Below, piece by piece: positions 32,701 to 43,218 of a stretch of DNA of 64,000 bases. This DNA comes from Aphelidium insulamus. Its lineage: Eukaryota > Aphelidiomycota > Aphelidea > Aphelidiaceae. A program made the position numbers and the translations under genes. The notes under the pieces were generated by a model. The model saw only the letters and a program-made list of their open reading frames with translations, was not told the origin of the DNA and searched no databases. Each line of letters opens with the position of its first letter. The first letter of the stretch is position 1. The DNA lies in contig JAZDSV010000040.1 in assembly GCA_036784855.1 (NCBI GenBank), forward strand, positions 1-64,000, in the 5' to 3' direction.

Positions 32701-33937
32701 CTCCGTGTGAGCGGTGCGCAACTGTCGGATTGACTGGTCAACCGCCGCAGTGTAAAGCGCCTCCACCTCCACCAATGGCTGAGAGTGCTTTTTGCCATAC
32801 CGGAGACCACAGTCTGTAAGTTGCGAGGCCAGTGATTTCACGCGTTGCTTCCTTGTGGCTGTGACGGCGCTCTTTGAATCCAGTAATTGCTGCGTGGCTT
32901 GCCCAAGCTCTGCGTCGGATTTCGCACTTATAGCTTCAGCCTGCTTTAAAATCGATGCGGTCAGGCTGCTCCTGATGTCGGCCGGGTTGGCATTGATGCG
33001 CTGTGCCGCCAGCGACTCCAACATGGTTCGATTCTTGCCGATACATTCTTCGCGGAAAGCATCCACAACCGCCGAGCAAGTGGACGGCAAACTGTCCTTC
33101 AGATGTGCCACCTGACCAGAGATCAAGTAGGACATTCTCGCCTGCTGCCACTTGTTACTCTTGAATTCGGCCAGCATGGCAAGTCGCTCTCCCCGAGGAT
33201 CAGTAGCCATATCACGTAGAATTGCTTCCAGTACGCGTGCCATGTCTGACTGGGCTCGGTGTAAACGCTTAGTCAACTTGATGGACACTGCGCGACGCAC
33301 GGCTTCCACCTCCTCCCCACAGTTGATGTAGAGCGCAGTGCCATGCAGAGTGTTTACAAATGAGTCCACCGCGCTCCAGCAGCGGCGTGCAATCTCCGCA
33401 TCCAGTGCAGTCACGCTCTCGGCAAAGTCCTCAATTCGTTTGCGACACTTTTGACCGTGTTCGTCGACACGTTTTTCCACTTCCAAAATCTCGGCAGCGG
33501 TCACACGCTCTGCACTGTCCATCAGTGTCTGAATGTCGCCGTCTAGTTGAGCTAAACACATCCACGATGATTAGTATATGATATCTTGAGGGCAGCGAGC
33601 AACTCGCGTACCCCCGTGACAGTCGCGTTCAAGCTCTCGTAACGCGCTGCTTCTCCTCGCCTGTGAGTCACTCCAAATCTCTTGCAGACGTGTGGTTAGA
33701 CTGTCGAGACATTTAGCCATACTGCACCGTTAGCCGTTCAAATATTGTAGCGATACGTGAGACTCACGTCTCTCGGCGTTTCTTAGACAGGGCATCCAGC
33801 TTGTTCAGCACCACGCTCCGTTTTACTGTCACTGGGACTACGGGATCCGGTGTGACTACAGGAGGCAAGTTCAGTGGTATTCCTGGTGCCTTGTCGGCCG
33901 TTTTGGCTCGCGATGCCTTGGCTGCTGCTGCACTCAT
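29741..33937 (-). CDS. Large coiled-coil protein, probably CCDC180-like
   Basis: Minus-strand exons 33937-33768, 33721-33612, 33551-31213, 31158-31075, 31027-30571, 30517-30219, 30165-30051 and 30009-29741 give a clean 1280-aa frame. Nearly the whole protein is helical with long charged heptads, for example MDSAERVTAAEILEVEKRVD, LLDRQRAATLNLTTDMEQEQ and RKLESELRAAAGALDSAKKA. A Ser/Thr/Glu-rich hinge sits near residue 530. N-terminus MSAAAAKASRAKTADKAPGI. Overall size and the C-terminal block (TLVQVPEKTFVSTYRMKVDN onward) suggest the DUF4455/DUF4456 CCDC180 group of ciliary proteins, but SMC-like or golgin-like alternatives are not excluded. Confidence 0.7.
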
Positions 33938-34051
33938 GATTCTCCGTGGCACAAGAGTGCTAATAATAGTTAAAGCCGGTGTTCTTCCCGTTGCCATGCC
34001 TTCACATCGTACATGTGCCCACTTGGAGATCCACAAGAATTTATTGGTCTC

Positions 34052-35380
34052 TTACATAGGTACCTCTGAAGCCTCTACATCTGCATTTGGTTCACCAGCG
34101 GTAAAGTCCACAAAAGGACCTTCAAATTTCGCATTGTCGCTGCCGAGCGCACCGCATCCAGGCGCCGGTTCTTCGTATTTAGTGCAGAGCTTATCTCTGC
34201 AATGATAGTTGTAATAATCCAATATGCATTTTTTGCATCGAACTTTAGGTATCGGCACCGGGGATGAGAAGCGCCTCGTTATGAGCTTCGACGCGTCCCA
34301 GTCGATACCTTTAAAGTATTCATGTTCGCAAAGCTTGGCACCACCTTCCATGTTTTCCATCGTGAAGCTCCCAAGCCTGTTCTTTGGGTCCTTTTTAAGC
34401 AAGCAGAGTGCTAGGCTAGCGGCACTGGACGGAATAGAGTGGGGCAGTGTAGATTTGTCATTCCAGCGGTAAACTTCAAGTGCCACAGCAAGATCACCCC
34501 CGTCAAACAGCAAGCGCCCGGAATGCATTTCATAAATGACTGCGCCCAACGCCCACAAATCCACGGCATGGTCAAACTTCTGTTCGTCTAGCGCTTCAGG
34601 CGCACCATACTTGTATGTCCCAGAAAAACCAGATTTCTTGTGCATGCTGCCCCATTCCAAAGAGCAACACGTGCCAAAATCCGCCAAGCGCACATGGCCA
34701 TTCTCGTCCAACAATATGTTATTTGGTTTAATATCGCGGTGAACGAATCCGTGCTGGTGCATGTGTTGCAAAGCTAGTACAACTTCGGCAACACAGCATT
34801 TGGAATGGTCTTCCGATAGCGTGTGCAGCGAATCAAGCACATCTTTCAACGAGCCGCCAGGCGCATATTCCAAGACCAGAAATATGTGACCAAATCTCTC
34901 TGAGCTTGGAACAACCTTAAACGCATCGTGCAGCTTGACAATGAATGGGTGCTTGTCGACCGCGTCAAAACGACTTTTTTCGCGTATTGCAATTTGCTCA
35001 AACGTCTGGTCGTTGGGTTTACAGGAAGAGACTTTCATCGCGTACGGCACACCTCCTTTCCACACTAAAAACACTTCTCCAAAAGAACCACCGCCCAAAC
35101 GCTTCAAAATTTTATAGCCGCGTGGCGATTTTGCCTGCGGAACGGCGTCAAGAATCTCGCTGGAAGGCGCAACCAGCGGCTCCGTTCGCCACGGGGACTC
35201 CGTAGGAACCACCGGCTCGGCGGGCATGCCATCCTCATCGCCATCTCGGGCGGAATTGCCGACGGCATCGTTGCCGTTCTCATCTCCGTCAAAACGCCCG
35301 GCCACAACGGTGTGTACCGCGAGAAGGCAGAGGACAAGGAACGCTACCAGGGAAATTGACTTCATTTCCGTCGAATTCAT
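34052..35380 (-). CDS. Secreted AGC-like protein kinase, paralogue 1 (canonical active site)
   Basis: Single-exon, 442 aa. Signal peptide about residues 7-28 (SISLVAFLVLCLLAVHTVVA), then an acidic linker. The kinase domain spans about 89-355: glycine loop LGGGSFGEVF (95-104), Lys116 in YAMKV, HRDIKPNN (HRD at 214-216), DFG (234-236), GAPE (259-262). The C-terminal tail has FEGPFVDFT, which resembles an AGC hydrophobic motif (FxxFT). No transmembrane segment follows, so a secretory-pathway or extracellular kinase is inferred. Substrate unknown. Two paralogues lie at 35724-36806 (adjacent) and 54010-55236. A cysteine-rich stretch (CKKCILDYYNYHCRDKLC) is specific to this copy. Confidence 0.88.
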   Translation of the reverse strand: MNSTEMKSISLVAFLVLCLLAVHTVVAGRFDGDENGNDAVGNSARDGDEDGMPAEPVVPTESPWRTEPLVAPSSEILDAVPQAKSPRGYKILKRLGGGSFGEVFLVWKGGVPYAMKVSSCKPNDQTFEQIAIREKSRFDAVDKHPFIVKLHDAFKVVPSSERFGHIFLVLEYAPGGSLKDVLDSLHTLSEDHSKCCVAEVVLALQHMHQHGFVHRDIKPNNILLDENGHVRLADFGTCCSLEWGSMHKKSGFSGTYKYGAPEALDEQKFDHAVDLWALGAVIYEMHSGRLLFDGGDLAVALEVYRWNDKSTLPHSIPSSAASLALCLLKKDPKNRLGSFTMENMEGGAKLCEHEYFKGIDWDASKLITRRFSSPVPIPKVRCKKCILDYYNYHCRDKLCTKYEEPAPGCGALGSDNAKFEGPFVDFTAGEPNADVEASEVPM

Positions 35381-35723
35381 TGTGGCTTACTGCGCCACAA
35401 AAAATTTGAATCCTGTAGGTCGCCGCCATCCTACACCATACCAATGTTGCAGCAGTAAGAAAATTAAGATTTTGTTTCCAGAAGTTGACCTGCTATAGCC
35501 GCTAGGCTGATTATATAAATCATGGCCATCGCCCAACAGATCTTCATGATCTTATCAAAATAGATTGTTGTGCTGCAGCCATCTCAACGGATATTTATGT
35601 CAGGTACAGGCAATGAAGGAAAGTAATTACATTCTTAACTAAGACAACCCCTAAACCATTTATAGTGGTTTGTTCAAGCATTGGGAATTTGGACACATTC
35701 TTAGCTACGCATATGTATATTCC

Positions 35724-36806
35724 TTAACGAGACAAGAATTCTCGCGAGCAGCTCGGCTCGTCTCGCTGCCCACCAATAATATCCGTAAAGTATTCATGGT
35801 CGAGGATTTTGGCAGCACCTTCTGTGGTTTCCATTGCGTGACACCCTAGCCGCTGCACCCGGTTGAGCTTTAGCAAGCATCGCACTAAATTGGCGGCGTC
35901 GTCAGGAATATTGAGAGGTAGTTGGCCATCATCTTTCCAGTGGCATATGCGGCGCACTGCCTGCAACCCAACCCCCGTAAACAACAAGTTTCCCCCGGAA
36001 TGCAGCTCATATATGATGGCACCCAGAGCCCACAAATCGATCGAGTGATCAAACGTCTCGTTGTTAAGTACTTCAAGCGGACTGTACTGGATGGTCCCGC
36101 GAAGCTCGACTCCCTCGTGCGCGCTGCCCCACTCTACAAACCGACAAGAACCAAAATCTGCCAGTCGGACATTGTCACTGCCGTCCAAGAGAATGTTTTC
36201 CGGTTTAACATCACAATGGATGATACCGCTTCGGTGAGTGTGCAGCAGAGCTGACACAACTTGTGCCACACAGCGCTTGATTTTCCCGTAGGACAGGTTT
36301 CTCGTTAGACACTTCAATGAACCACCGTGCAGGTATTCCAGAATGAGGCATATGCGCGCGTCAGACTCTTCAACGAACGCGTCGTGTAACTTGACAATGA
36401 ATGGGTGTTTGCCGAGCTTGTCCAATGCCAGCTTTTCACGCTTTGCAGCTTGCTCGCTGGCAGGATATATGGCCTTCATGGAGTACAATGTGGCATGGTC
36501 GCACTCCGTGGTCGACACCAGAAACACGTCAGAGGAAGCTCCGCTGCCCAGGTGCTCTGAAGTTGTGTAGTGGAGCAGTGATGACTTTTTCGGCAAGGTG
36601 GCGTCAGGAATTTCACTAGCAGGCGCGATGTCAGCGTCACCCTTGCCGCGCGAGATATCGAACAGAGTCGTCACCATTTCGTCACTCCTATTGCCAGCAT
36701 CTTCACCACCATGCGCAATTCCATCATTGCGCATGGGATTGACGTTGCGCACCGCCAGCACAAAGAATAGCAGCACCGCCACGGCCAAGTGACTCGCGTT
36801 GGCCAT
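35724..36806 (-). CDS. Secreted AGC-like protein kinase, paralogue 2 (HCD variant)
   Basis: Single-exon, 360 aa, tandem to paralogue 1. Signal peptide MANASHLAVAVLLFFVLAV. Glycine loop LGSGASSDVFLV, lysine in LYSMKAIYP, catalytic loop IIHCDVKPENILLD, DFGSC. The HRD arginine is cysteine and APE is PLE (YSPLEVLNNE). The catalytic Asp, Lys, Asn and DFG Asp remain, so activity without activation-loop phosphorylation control is possible. It lacks the FxxFT tail of the other two and ends soon after HEYFTDI. Location is inferred from the signal peptide. Confidence 0.85.
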   Translation of the reverse strand: MANASHLAVAVLLFFVLAVRNVNPMRNDGIAHGGEDAGNRSDEMVTTLFDISRGKGDADIAPASEIPDATLPKKSSLLHYTTSEHLGSGASSDVFLVSTTECDHATLYSMKAIYPASEQAAKREKLALDKLGKHPFIVKLHDAFVEESDARICLILEYLHGGSLKCLTRNLSYGKIKRCVAQVVSALLHTHRSGIIHCDVKPENILLDGSDNVRLADFGSCRFVEWGSAHEGVELRGTIQYSPLEVLNNETFDHSIDLWALGAIIYELHSGGNLLFTGVGLQAVRRICHWKDDGQLPLNIPDDAANLVRCLLKLNRVQRLGCHAMETTEGAAKILDHEYFTDIIGGQRDEPSCSREFLSR

Positions 36807-37130
36807 TTGAACCGATCAACATGTATAATTGAGATGAGTTGGCACGTGGACTCACTTGATAACACAGCCAGTAATCATTGGGCGTGGATGCAACTGGTAT
36901 TTTATCGCATTTAATCATGCGTTAAACGTATCTGACCGGTCGGTTGCCAACGTTGGTTTACACGTTCACGGAAACAATTCTGGAGCGTTTCCGCCTCCAT
37001 TGGTACCTAACCTACATACTACATGCATATCAATTTATCTGCTAATTTATTTAATCATACATCATTTACGACAACATATTGATGTCCAGCACCAGTCGCA
37101 CCAACACAGCCACATTGACTGCTTCTTCGT
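36807..37130. other. Intergenic promoter region of kinase paralogue 2
   Basis: No gene supported. Plus-strand open stretches here overlap the minus-strand fimbrin-like gene and look like shadows. Confidence 0.45.
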
Positions 37131-39041
37131 CTACTTCTTGAAGAGACCGGCGCCAAGACTGCTGCGCTTGTCACGGCGCTTCTGGTGGATGACACTCTCG
37201 GCGTACTCCTGGATCTTGTCGCCGATGACACTGTTCACGTGCTCCATGTGGCCCAGCTTCTTGGTGATGGCTGCCGTGTCGTCAATCTTTTCGTAGAACG
37301 ACTCGATCACCTTGATGACACACTCGCGCACCTGGCCCGTGAGTGCCATTGCGGACGGTGAGGTGCCGTTGGTGGCAGTTACGGTCTGCGGCGGCTGGAT
37401 CGAGTTGGCCTCGAAGAACCCCAGGAAACTGGTCTTGAGGCTCTGCAGTTCATTGCACACGCGGGCCAGCTCTGCGCGATACTTTTGCTCCGAGGCACGC
37501 ATGTCTGCCTGGTGCTTGCTAGTCAACGTGGCCTCCATGTCCGCCAGCTGGTGTCGGTGCCGCGTCTCGGCCTCCACAATCTCCGCGTCCTTCTTGGCCA
37601 CGGTGATCTCCAGCTTGATGCGGTTCTTGTCGGCGTCGGTGGTGTGCGCGATTTTCAAGCGCTCCAACTGCGCCAGACACTGGTCCTCCATTGTCGACAC
37701 GCGGGTCTCGACGGCGGCTTGCATGTCGGACATGTCACGTGCAGCCGCAGCCAGTGCCTCATCACGCGCCGCCAGTGTCTTCTCCATCGCGGACAGTTGG
37801 CGCGCCAGCTCCTCGTTGCGCGTGTACAGTGCGCGCACCTGCTGGTCCGTGGGCAGCATGATGCCGATGTAGCGGTTGAACAGTCCCGCGGTGAATGCCA
37901 TGTTCAGCCGAGCGTTGCCGTGCACAATGTCGCGCACAGTCACAAAGCGTCGGCACTCGATGGTGGCCGAGTAGGTGAGCAGAGCCTGTGCACGGCGCTC
38001 CATGCCGCCGGGCGCGTGCGTGCTGATTGATCGGCACGCCAGCACCGTGTCCAGCGCGTCTGACGGCGGGCAAATGCTCTCCAGCAGCGTGTAGTACTTG
38101 CTGCAGTCGGCAATGTCGGCGGAGAAGTTTGTAATGGACGGCTGACCCGAGCGCTTCAGATGAAAGTTGAACCTGCATTAATGTTATAAGAGATATCAAT
38201 AAATATTCATTAAATAATCTTACCAGCGAAGAAGCAACTGCTCAGCGTTCATGGACAGCAGTGTTTTCAAACTCTCGCCATGCTGCAGCAGACGGATCAG
38301 CTCTGGGTGGGCAACCAAGTTGACGTTCTGCAGCAATTGCGCGCGAATAAGCTGCCACACTATGTGCACAAATGGTTATAAAACTATAAATACATCTACT
38401 GTAGTCAGCACTCACCCAGGCCGAGCACAATGTCCACGTTCTTGTGCAGAATATCATTGGCGCCAATGTTGACCAGCACGACGCCGATATCACGGAGCCG
38501 CTTGGCGCCCTCCACACACGCGTTCAGGTTCTCACCCACCTCAAACACGGCCTTGGAGTGTTGTCGGTTCAGCGAGGCCATGTCCACGCCATAGTTTAGG
38601 CGGTGAATCGGTACGGCGCCCGGCTTCAGACAGTTGATAATGTGCGCCAGCAGGATTCCTTTACAAGTAAGTTATGGAACTGTCCATATTGAAGTACACA
38701 TGTAGATTATAATTATCCTTGAATGCAAGAGAAATTATGTACCATCACGTAGAGACTCTAGTAGCGCGTCGCAGTAGGACGTGCTGCCGGTGAAGGGCAA
38801 GTAGCGCGGCGACAAAGTGTCCATCTGATCAGACAGCAAGTTGGTGATGTGCTGTCAGGCCGCATGTCAGTGTCTGTGTCAGCATGCACCACATGGACAC
38901 AGCAGAGAGTAATTAACGCAAGATTACCTCGGCGTACGCCTCACATTCGCGCTCAATGTCGGCAGTGGCGCGCGGCGATTGCTGCTTGCCAAACGCCTCC
39001 GTGACAATCGATGTGGATTCTACGCGCGGTGCTTGCAACAT
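37131..39041 (-). CDS. Fimbrin/plastin-like protein: two calponin-homology domains plus coiled-coil tail
   Basis: Exons 39041-38928, 38851-38743, 38658-38416, 38359-38224 and 38172-37131 give 547 aa. CH1 holds DGILLAHIINCLKPGAVPIH and VLVNIGANDILHKNVDIVLG, then LVWQLIRAQLLQNVNL and HPELIRLLQHGESLKTLLSM. CH2 starts LLLRWFNFHLKRSGQ and includes ATIECRRFVTVRDIVHGNAR and MAFTAGLFNRYIG. From about residue 300 the protein is a coiled coil (TRNEELARQLSAMEKTLAAR onward) with a basic end (HQKRRDKRSSLGAGLFKK). Classical fimbrins have four CH domains and no such tail. One actin-binding unit plus a dimerising coil could cross-link actin as a dimer; this is inference. Confidence 0.85.
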
Positions 39042-39316
39042 TGCGGGCTGCTGTAGTGTTGATGGAATTGTGGGTGTGTGTCTGTGTGCAAGTGGTCTGA
39101 GCGCGCGTCCTTACAGAGAGAGCACAGAGATATGCTGCTTGTTTGCCGGCTGTGGTCACGCGCGCATGGCAGCTGCCCATCTGTTTGTCGCGGCACCAGT
39201 ATGTATATTGTCGATGTATACATACTTGCACTGAGATGGCAATATACATACATCTATACCGCATATTCCACATAAAATATATCCACATATAATATAATAT
39301 ATATATATGTAAAATT

Positions 39317-40224
39317 CTATTCTATGGCCGACAGCAGATGCCGGGACCTGCGGAGTGATGTGCGCGACACTTGGAACTCGCTGCGACCCAACTACACAGG
39401 CATTAATAAATCTCTTTGATAGATAAATGAAGTACAGCAAGTACTGTCTGTAGATACCTCTGCAGCATGTACAAGCTTCATGGAACGCACCTAAACACTA
39501 CTTAGTGGCCACCAACAGTGTACGCCATGTAGATAAAGTACCTCTTCTAGCAGCCGCTCCAATGCGCACACACTTTCTACAAGTCGTCGCGTCGCTTCCT
39601 CAGCCCCCGCGGCGCCAATGCTGACATCTTGTTCTGTGTTCGTTGCTGTATTATCTGGCGGAGAAGTTTCATCATACCTGTCCTGTCCACGGTAGAACTG
39701 TTGTTTGGAGCTTGGCGCGAGGTGTAATCGTCTGACTGCATTGATTGTTCCGCACGCAGTGGCTCCGGTGGTGACTGTGGTGGTGGTGATGATGTATGTG
39801 CCGGCATGACCAGTTCTTGGAACACACGGCGCCGCTGTGGCTTTACTGGCTACCGCACAATCCCGTTTAGACAGTGTGATTAGGGACAATGACGACGACT
39901 GACCGGATCTGAGGCAGTGGGTGCGCCCCGGTGCCGGCCACGACGCTGCGTGTGATGCAGATGACGGTCCTCTGGGTAGCGTTGAATATTGAGCGGCGGA
40001 GGTGCCATGTTTTCCTTGCAGTGCGCCGGCTGCATTGGCCACCAGCCATCCCCATCACCGCTGTCGGTACTGTCATTCTCGCCACTAACATCGCTGTTGA
40101 TGGTGACGTTACTGTCATGAGTGGCCAGTGAGAGTGATGATAGCGCCGGCGAGAACGAGGAGCCGGGCAGCAGCGACTGCCACGACAACATATCAATTGA
40201 TGACGAACAGAGAGTAAACAGCAA
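39317..40224 (-). CDS. Hypothetical protein with KEN box and C-terminal coiled coil
   Basis: Exons 40224-39904, 39834-39678, 39633-39542, 39490-39458 and 39391-39317 give 225 aa with frame preserved at every junction. Features: an acidic Ser/Asp/Gly stretch (SGENDSTDSGDGDG), a KEN tripeptide in HCKENMAP, His/Arg-rich sequence, a Pro/Ser-rich middle and a C-terminal helix (EEATRRLVESVCALERLLEE). KEN boxes can mark proteins for APC/C-dependent ubiquitination, but one tripeptide is weak evidence. No domain family is recognised. The start could also be the internal Met at 40191. Confidence 0.55.
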
Positions 40225-40870
40225 TTCATCTTTTTACAACGTCTCAAGTACTTCAGAGTTCTTCCACAGCAGCTCACATGTAATAACTGTTCGTATGACT
40301 GAGCCTCAGATATTTTATCATGCACACATCGATGTACAGGGTAAAGATAATAAGCTGACGAGGTGACTAGAGGCAACTGCTTTAATTTCCCAGCGCTTAG
40401 CACAATAGCCGAGAGCGAAAATTCAGATAATATATATACGGCGATTGCCAATAATTTCTGACGCTGGCAGAGGAGTTATTCACGGTTGTGTGTCAAGCAC
40501 TCCGCAACTTGCTGAATATGAGGCTCCGTGTTTTCATTTCAACTTGTAAACGAATCCCATTAACAAGCACTAGCTCCTGACAGCGTCGGTGCCTATTGAT
40601 GTGCACAGTCAGGAGACGCAGCGATAATTCATCTGACGTTGGTATTACTATTAGTCTGCGACGTCTTCAATTTTATTTTTTAAAAAAAAAACACCTTTTA
40701 TTTGTTCACCCGTATACATACCCCGTCTGAGCCGGCGATCGTGGACGGAAATTTGTCTTCACAAGGCAAGGTCTAGTCTGAACAAACCGAGAACAAGTAA
40801 GCAAGTGGTGGTGAGTGTAACTCTGTTACTGGCACAAATAATCTGGTCACTGGGCGGCAACATTCATCGC
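40225..40870. other. Intergenic spacer
   Basis: Contains the upstream region of the KEN-box gene and the 3' flank of profilin. An A/T run at about 40672-40691. No RNA gene or repeat family recognised. Confidence 0.45.
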
Positions 40871-41417
40871 CTAGTAGTTGACGCCAATAAGATAGTCGGC
40901 GAGCGCTTCAACAACCTTGGTCGCCTCTCCCGGCTGTGTCTTGTCATCATACACGGCCAGAAGGACACACTGCTTGGTCTTGACACAGATCACGCCACCG
41001 GCTCCCTACGAATAGTATGTGTACTTGAGTATAGGGACATATAAGAACATCATATAGCGCATGTACCTTCTTGCCGTAGACGGAGCGGTCGTTGCAGTTC
41101 AGTGCAATGTACTTTTCACCGCCCACAATGAGGCCAGAGGCGCGGATAGCCGACGCATCGCTGAACGCCTTGACCACATTCTTGGCCTCGTCAGGCTTGA
41201 CCTACAGCCACAAGGTCAGCATGCTAGGCGTCCATGTATATGGCAACTGGGTGCTTGCCGAGAAACCAGCAGACGTGGCCCACGGGGCTCCATCGTGGCC
41301 TGCGATGGAATGGTTTAAGATAAAGAATATGTAACGGATGCACACACCGTGAATTGCGGCCTTGGCGACCTTGCCTGTGCCCAGCAGGTTGGTGTCGACG
41401 TACGCTTGCCAAGACAT
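40871..41417 (-). CDS. Profilin
   Basis: Exons 41417-41348, 41299-41259, 41201-41067 and 41005-40871 give 126 aa, the normal profilin length. N-terminus [20 protein letters not shown], then [54 protein letters not shown] and [15 protein letters not shown]. Profilin binds G-actin and polyproline and promotes filament assembly. The second intron (41258-41202) begins GCAAGC and ends TAG: a GC-AG intron is the only choice that keeps frame and the family sequence. It lies near the fimbrin-like gene, but no functional linkage is implied. Confidence 0.93.
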
Positions 41418-41883
41418 ATTTGTGCGTGTGTAATTTGCGTGCGTAAAGTGCCCAAGGTGTTTCAAATTTGTTTTGAAGCATAGAAGCATTGCGTGATCAA
41501 TGCTTCAAACTTCTTATTGTCTCCTTGTCACTATTGAGAACTCATGCGCTATGGAAAGTGTACAAAATCTATGCAACCTGACAGAATAAATGCATAGCGT
41601 TACTCCAATGGAATGCCAGCTAGAATACGCAAGGTTGCCTACACAAGCCTCCCTTTCAGCACAACGAACAGCAATACACAAATAGCCTTGGGTTAAGGTT
41701 CTAATTCTAGGTTCTTATCGCCACGACGCTAAATCACGGGCACACTCGGGTCTGACTGTCTAAAACAACAATGAGGTGGCGCTAATCGATATTATCGACG
41801 GTGTGGCGCAGTGTGTGGCTTGTACTCTACCGGCTTCCACGGTCCGGTTCTCTTTCACACACCCATTTCCCACCGCGTGTCGA

Positions 41884-42939
41884 ATGAAGCTGCTGCGCTT
41901 CTTGTTGGCCTCGCTGGCAGCAGCGGGCGCCATATCTGCCAAGAATGCCAAGGTTACGTTTCTCACACCGGAGCGTGGTAGTGCGGTCCTTGTTGGTGCC
42001 GCGGCCCCTGTGAAGCTCGAAGTACTGGATGCGGCCATTTTGAAAATGTCTCTCGAACTGGAGCTTCACCGCTCCAACTGGCGCGGTCATTCGGGCGGGG
42101 TGGTCATGCGACGACCAATAGTTTTGCAGTCTGGCGAAGCAGTTCCTACTGACCAAGACCTTATCGCTCAAGTTGGTCCCACGGCCGATGTTACGGTCCA
42201 TGTCCCCGTGGTGGAATCGATTGCGCAAGGATGGTACTTTTTCCGATTGTGCCACTTGGATGTCACCTTAAGCCAGTCGCATTCTTTCAAGTTGGTGTTG
42301 CCGATCATCCCCAGAGATGAAAATGAGGAGGTGGTCACAAGCAAACTCAGCTTCAATATTTTTGCCATGGGCAAGCGCAAACCCGTTCGTAGCGGTAACG
42401 CTGATTTTTTGCTTGAGAACAGCGAACCCCTGGACGAGGGTGATGAGTACTTCATGGAGTTGTACGAGCGTCCCTGGTACTATTTCGGATTTAAGAAGTT
42501 GCGATACCGTACGCCGGTGGCTTCGAATCCTTCTGCAGATACCGACATGCCCGATGACCTTGGAATTCAACTGCCAAGCTCTGACGAGTACGGACCTGTA
42601 GTACCCGGTCGTGAAAAAGATGAAAAGATGATTGTTGGCGACCTGTATGGCGTGAGTGATCAGCGGACCGCACCTGATGATGACGATGGTGACAGTGGTG
42701 CCGATGCTATTAGTGGTGCCGATGCTACTAGTGGTGCCGAAGCTGATAGTGGTGCCGATGGTACAGAGGTCAACGACCCCGATAAGGTGACTGCTGAAAT
42801 GGCGGCGGGGAACGAGATTCATAATGTTCGGGAAATCCCGAGACCACCACATATATCCCGTTTGTACCGCGCAGTGAAGCAATTGCTACAAGCAAGGGCC
42901 TTTGTCGCCGCCCGTTATCCTCGCGACGATTCCCCTTGA
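41884..42939 (+). CDS. Secreted acidic protein with short tandem repeats
   Basis: ATG 41884 gives 351 aa with signal peptide MKLLRFLLASLAAAGAISA. The first 150 residues look like a beta-rich domain (AKVTFLTPERGSAVLVGAAA, with GWYFFRLCHLDVTLSQSHSF). The C-terminal third is acidic with a short repeat SGADA/SGAEA/SGADG (42700-42765) coded by imperfect 18-bp or 15-bp units. No family is recognised. An upstream in-frame leader to 41776 is ignored because the signal peptide begins at 41884. Confidence 0.75.
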   Translation: MKLLRFLLASLAAAGAISAKNAKVTFLTPERGSAVLVGAAAPVKLEVLDAAILKMSLELELHRSNWRGHSGGVVMRRPIVLQSGEAVPTDQDLIAQVGPTADVTVHVPVVESIAQGWYFFRLCHLDVTLSQSHSFKLVLPIIPRDENEEVVTSKLSFNIFAMGKRKPVRSGNADFLLENSEPLDEGDEYFMELYERPWYYFGFKKLRYRTPVASNPSADTDMPDDLGIQLPSSDEYGPVVPGREKDEKMIVGDLYGVSDQRTAPDDDDGDSGADAISGADATSGAEADSGADGTEVNDPDKVTAEMAAGNEIHNVREIPRPPHISRLYRAVKQLLQARAFVAARYPRDDSP

Positions 42940-43218
42940 TACGGGCTACATTGTCGACGTAATCTCTCATGCACTACACATTTAATGCCCCGCTCAAAAT
43001 AATATCAACAATAAATTAAGCCATAATAATGATTTGTCGATTTTAGTAGACGGTCCAGGGTGCCACGTGGTAGATGGAGGGTATTTGTCAAGGTATGTGT
43101 TGTGCGAGATGCAAAGCCATTTAACGGAAAAAAGAAAAGGAAAAGAAAGAAGAACAATGGAACAGCGGGAAAAAGAAAATACCGCGGAGAGCCTGTAAAC
43201 GGTTAAAAAATCTACAAA
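42940..43218. other. Short intergenic region
   Basis: No gene. Purine-rich (gaaaaagaaaa) just upstream of the UTP6-like start codon. Confidence 0.45.

Noticed and set aside
36856..37296. 146-codon plus-strand open frame
   Set aside because: Overlaps the 3' end of the fimbrin-like gene and has no supporting motif or paralogue.
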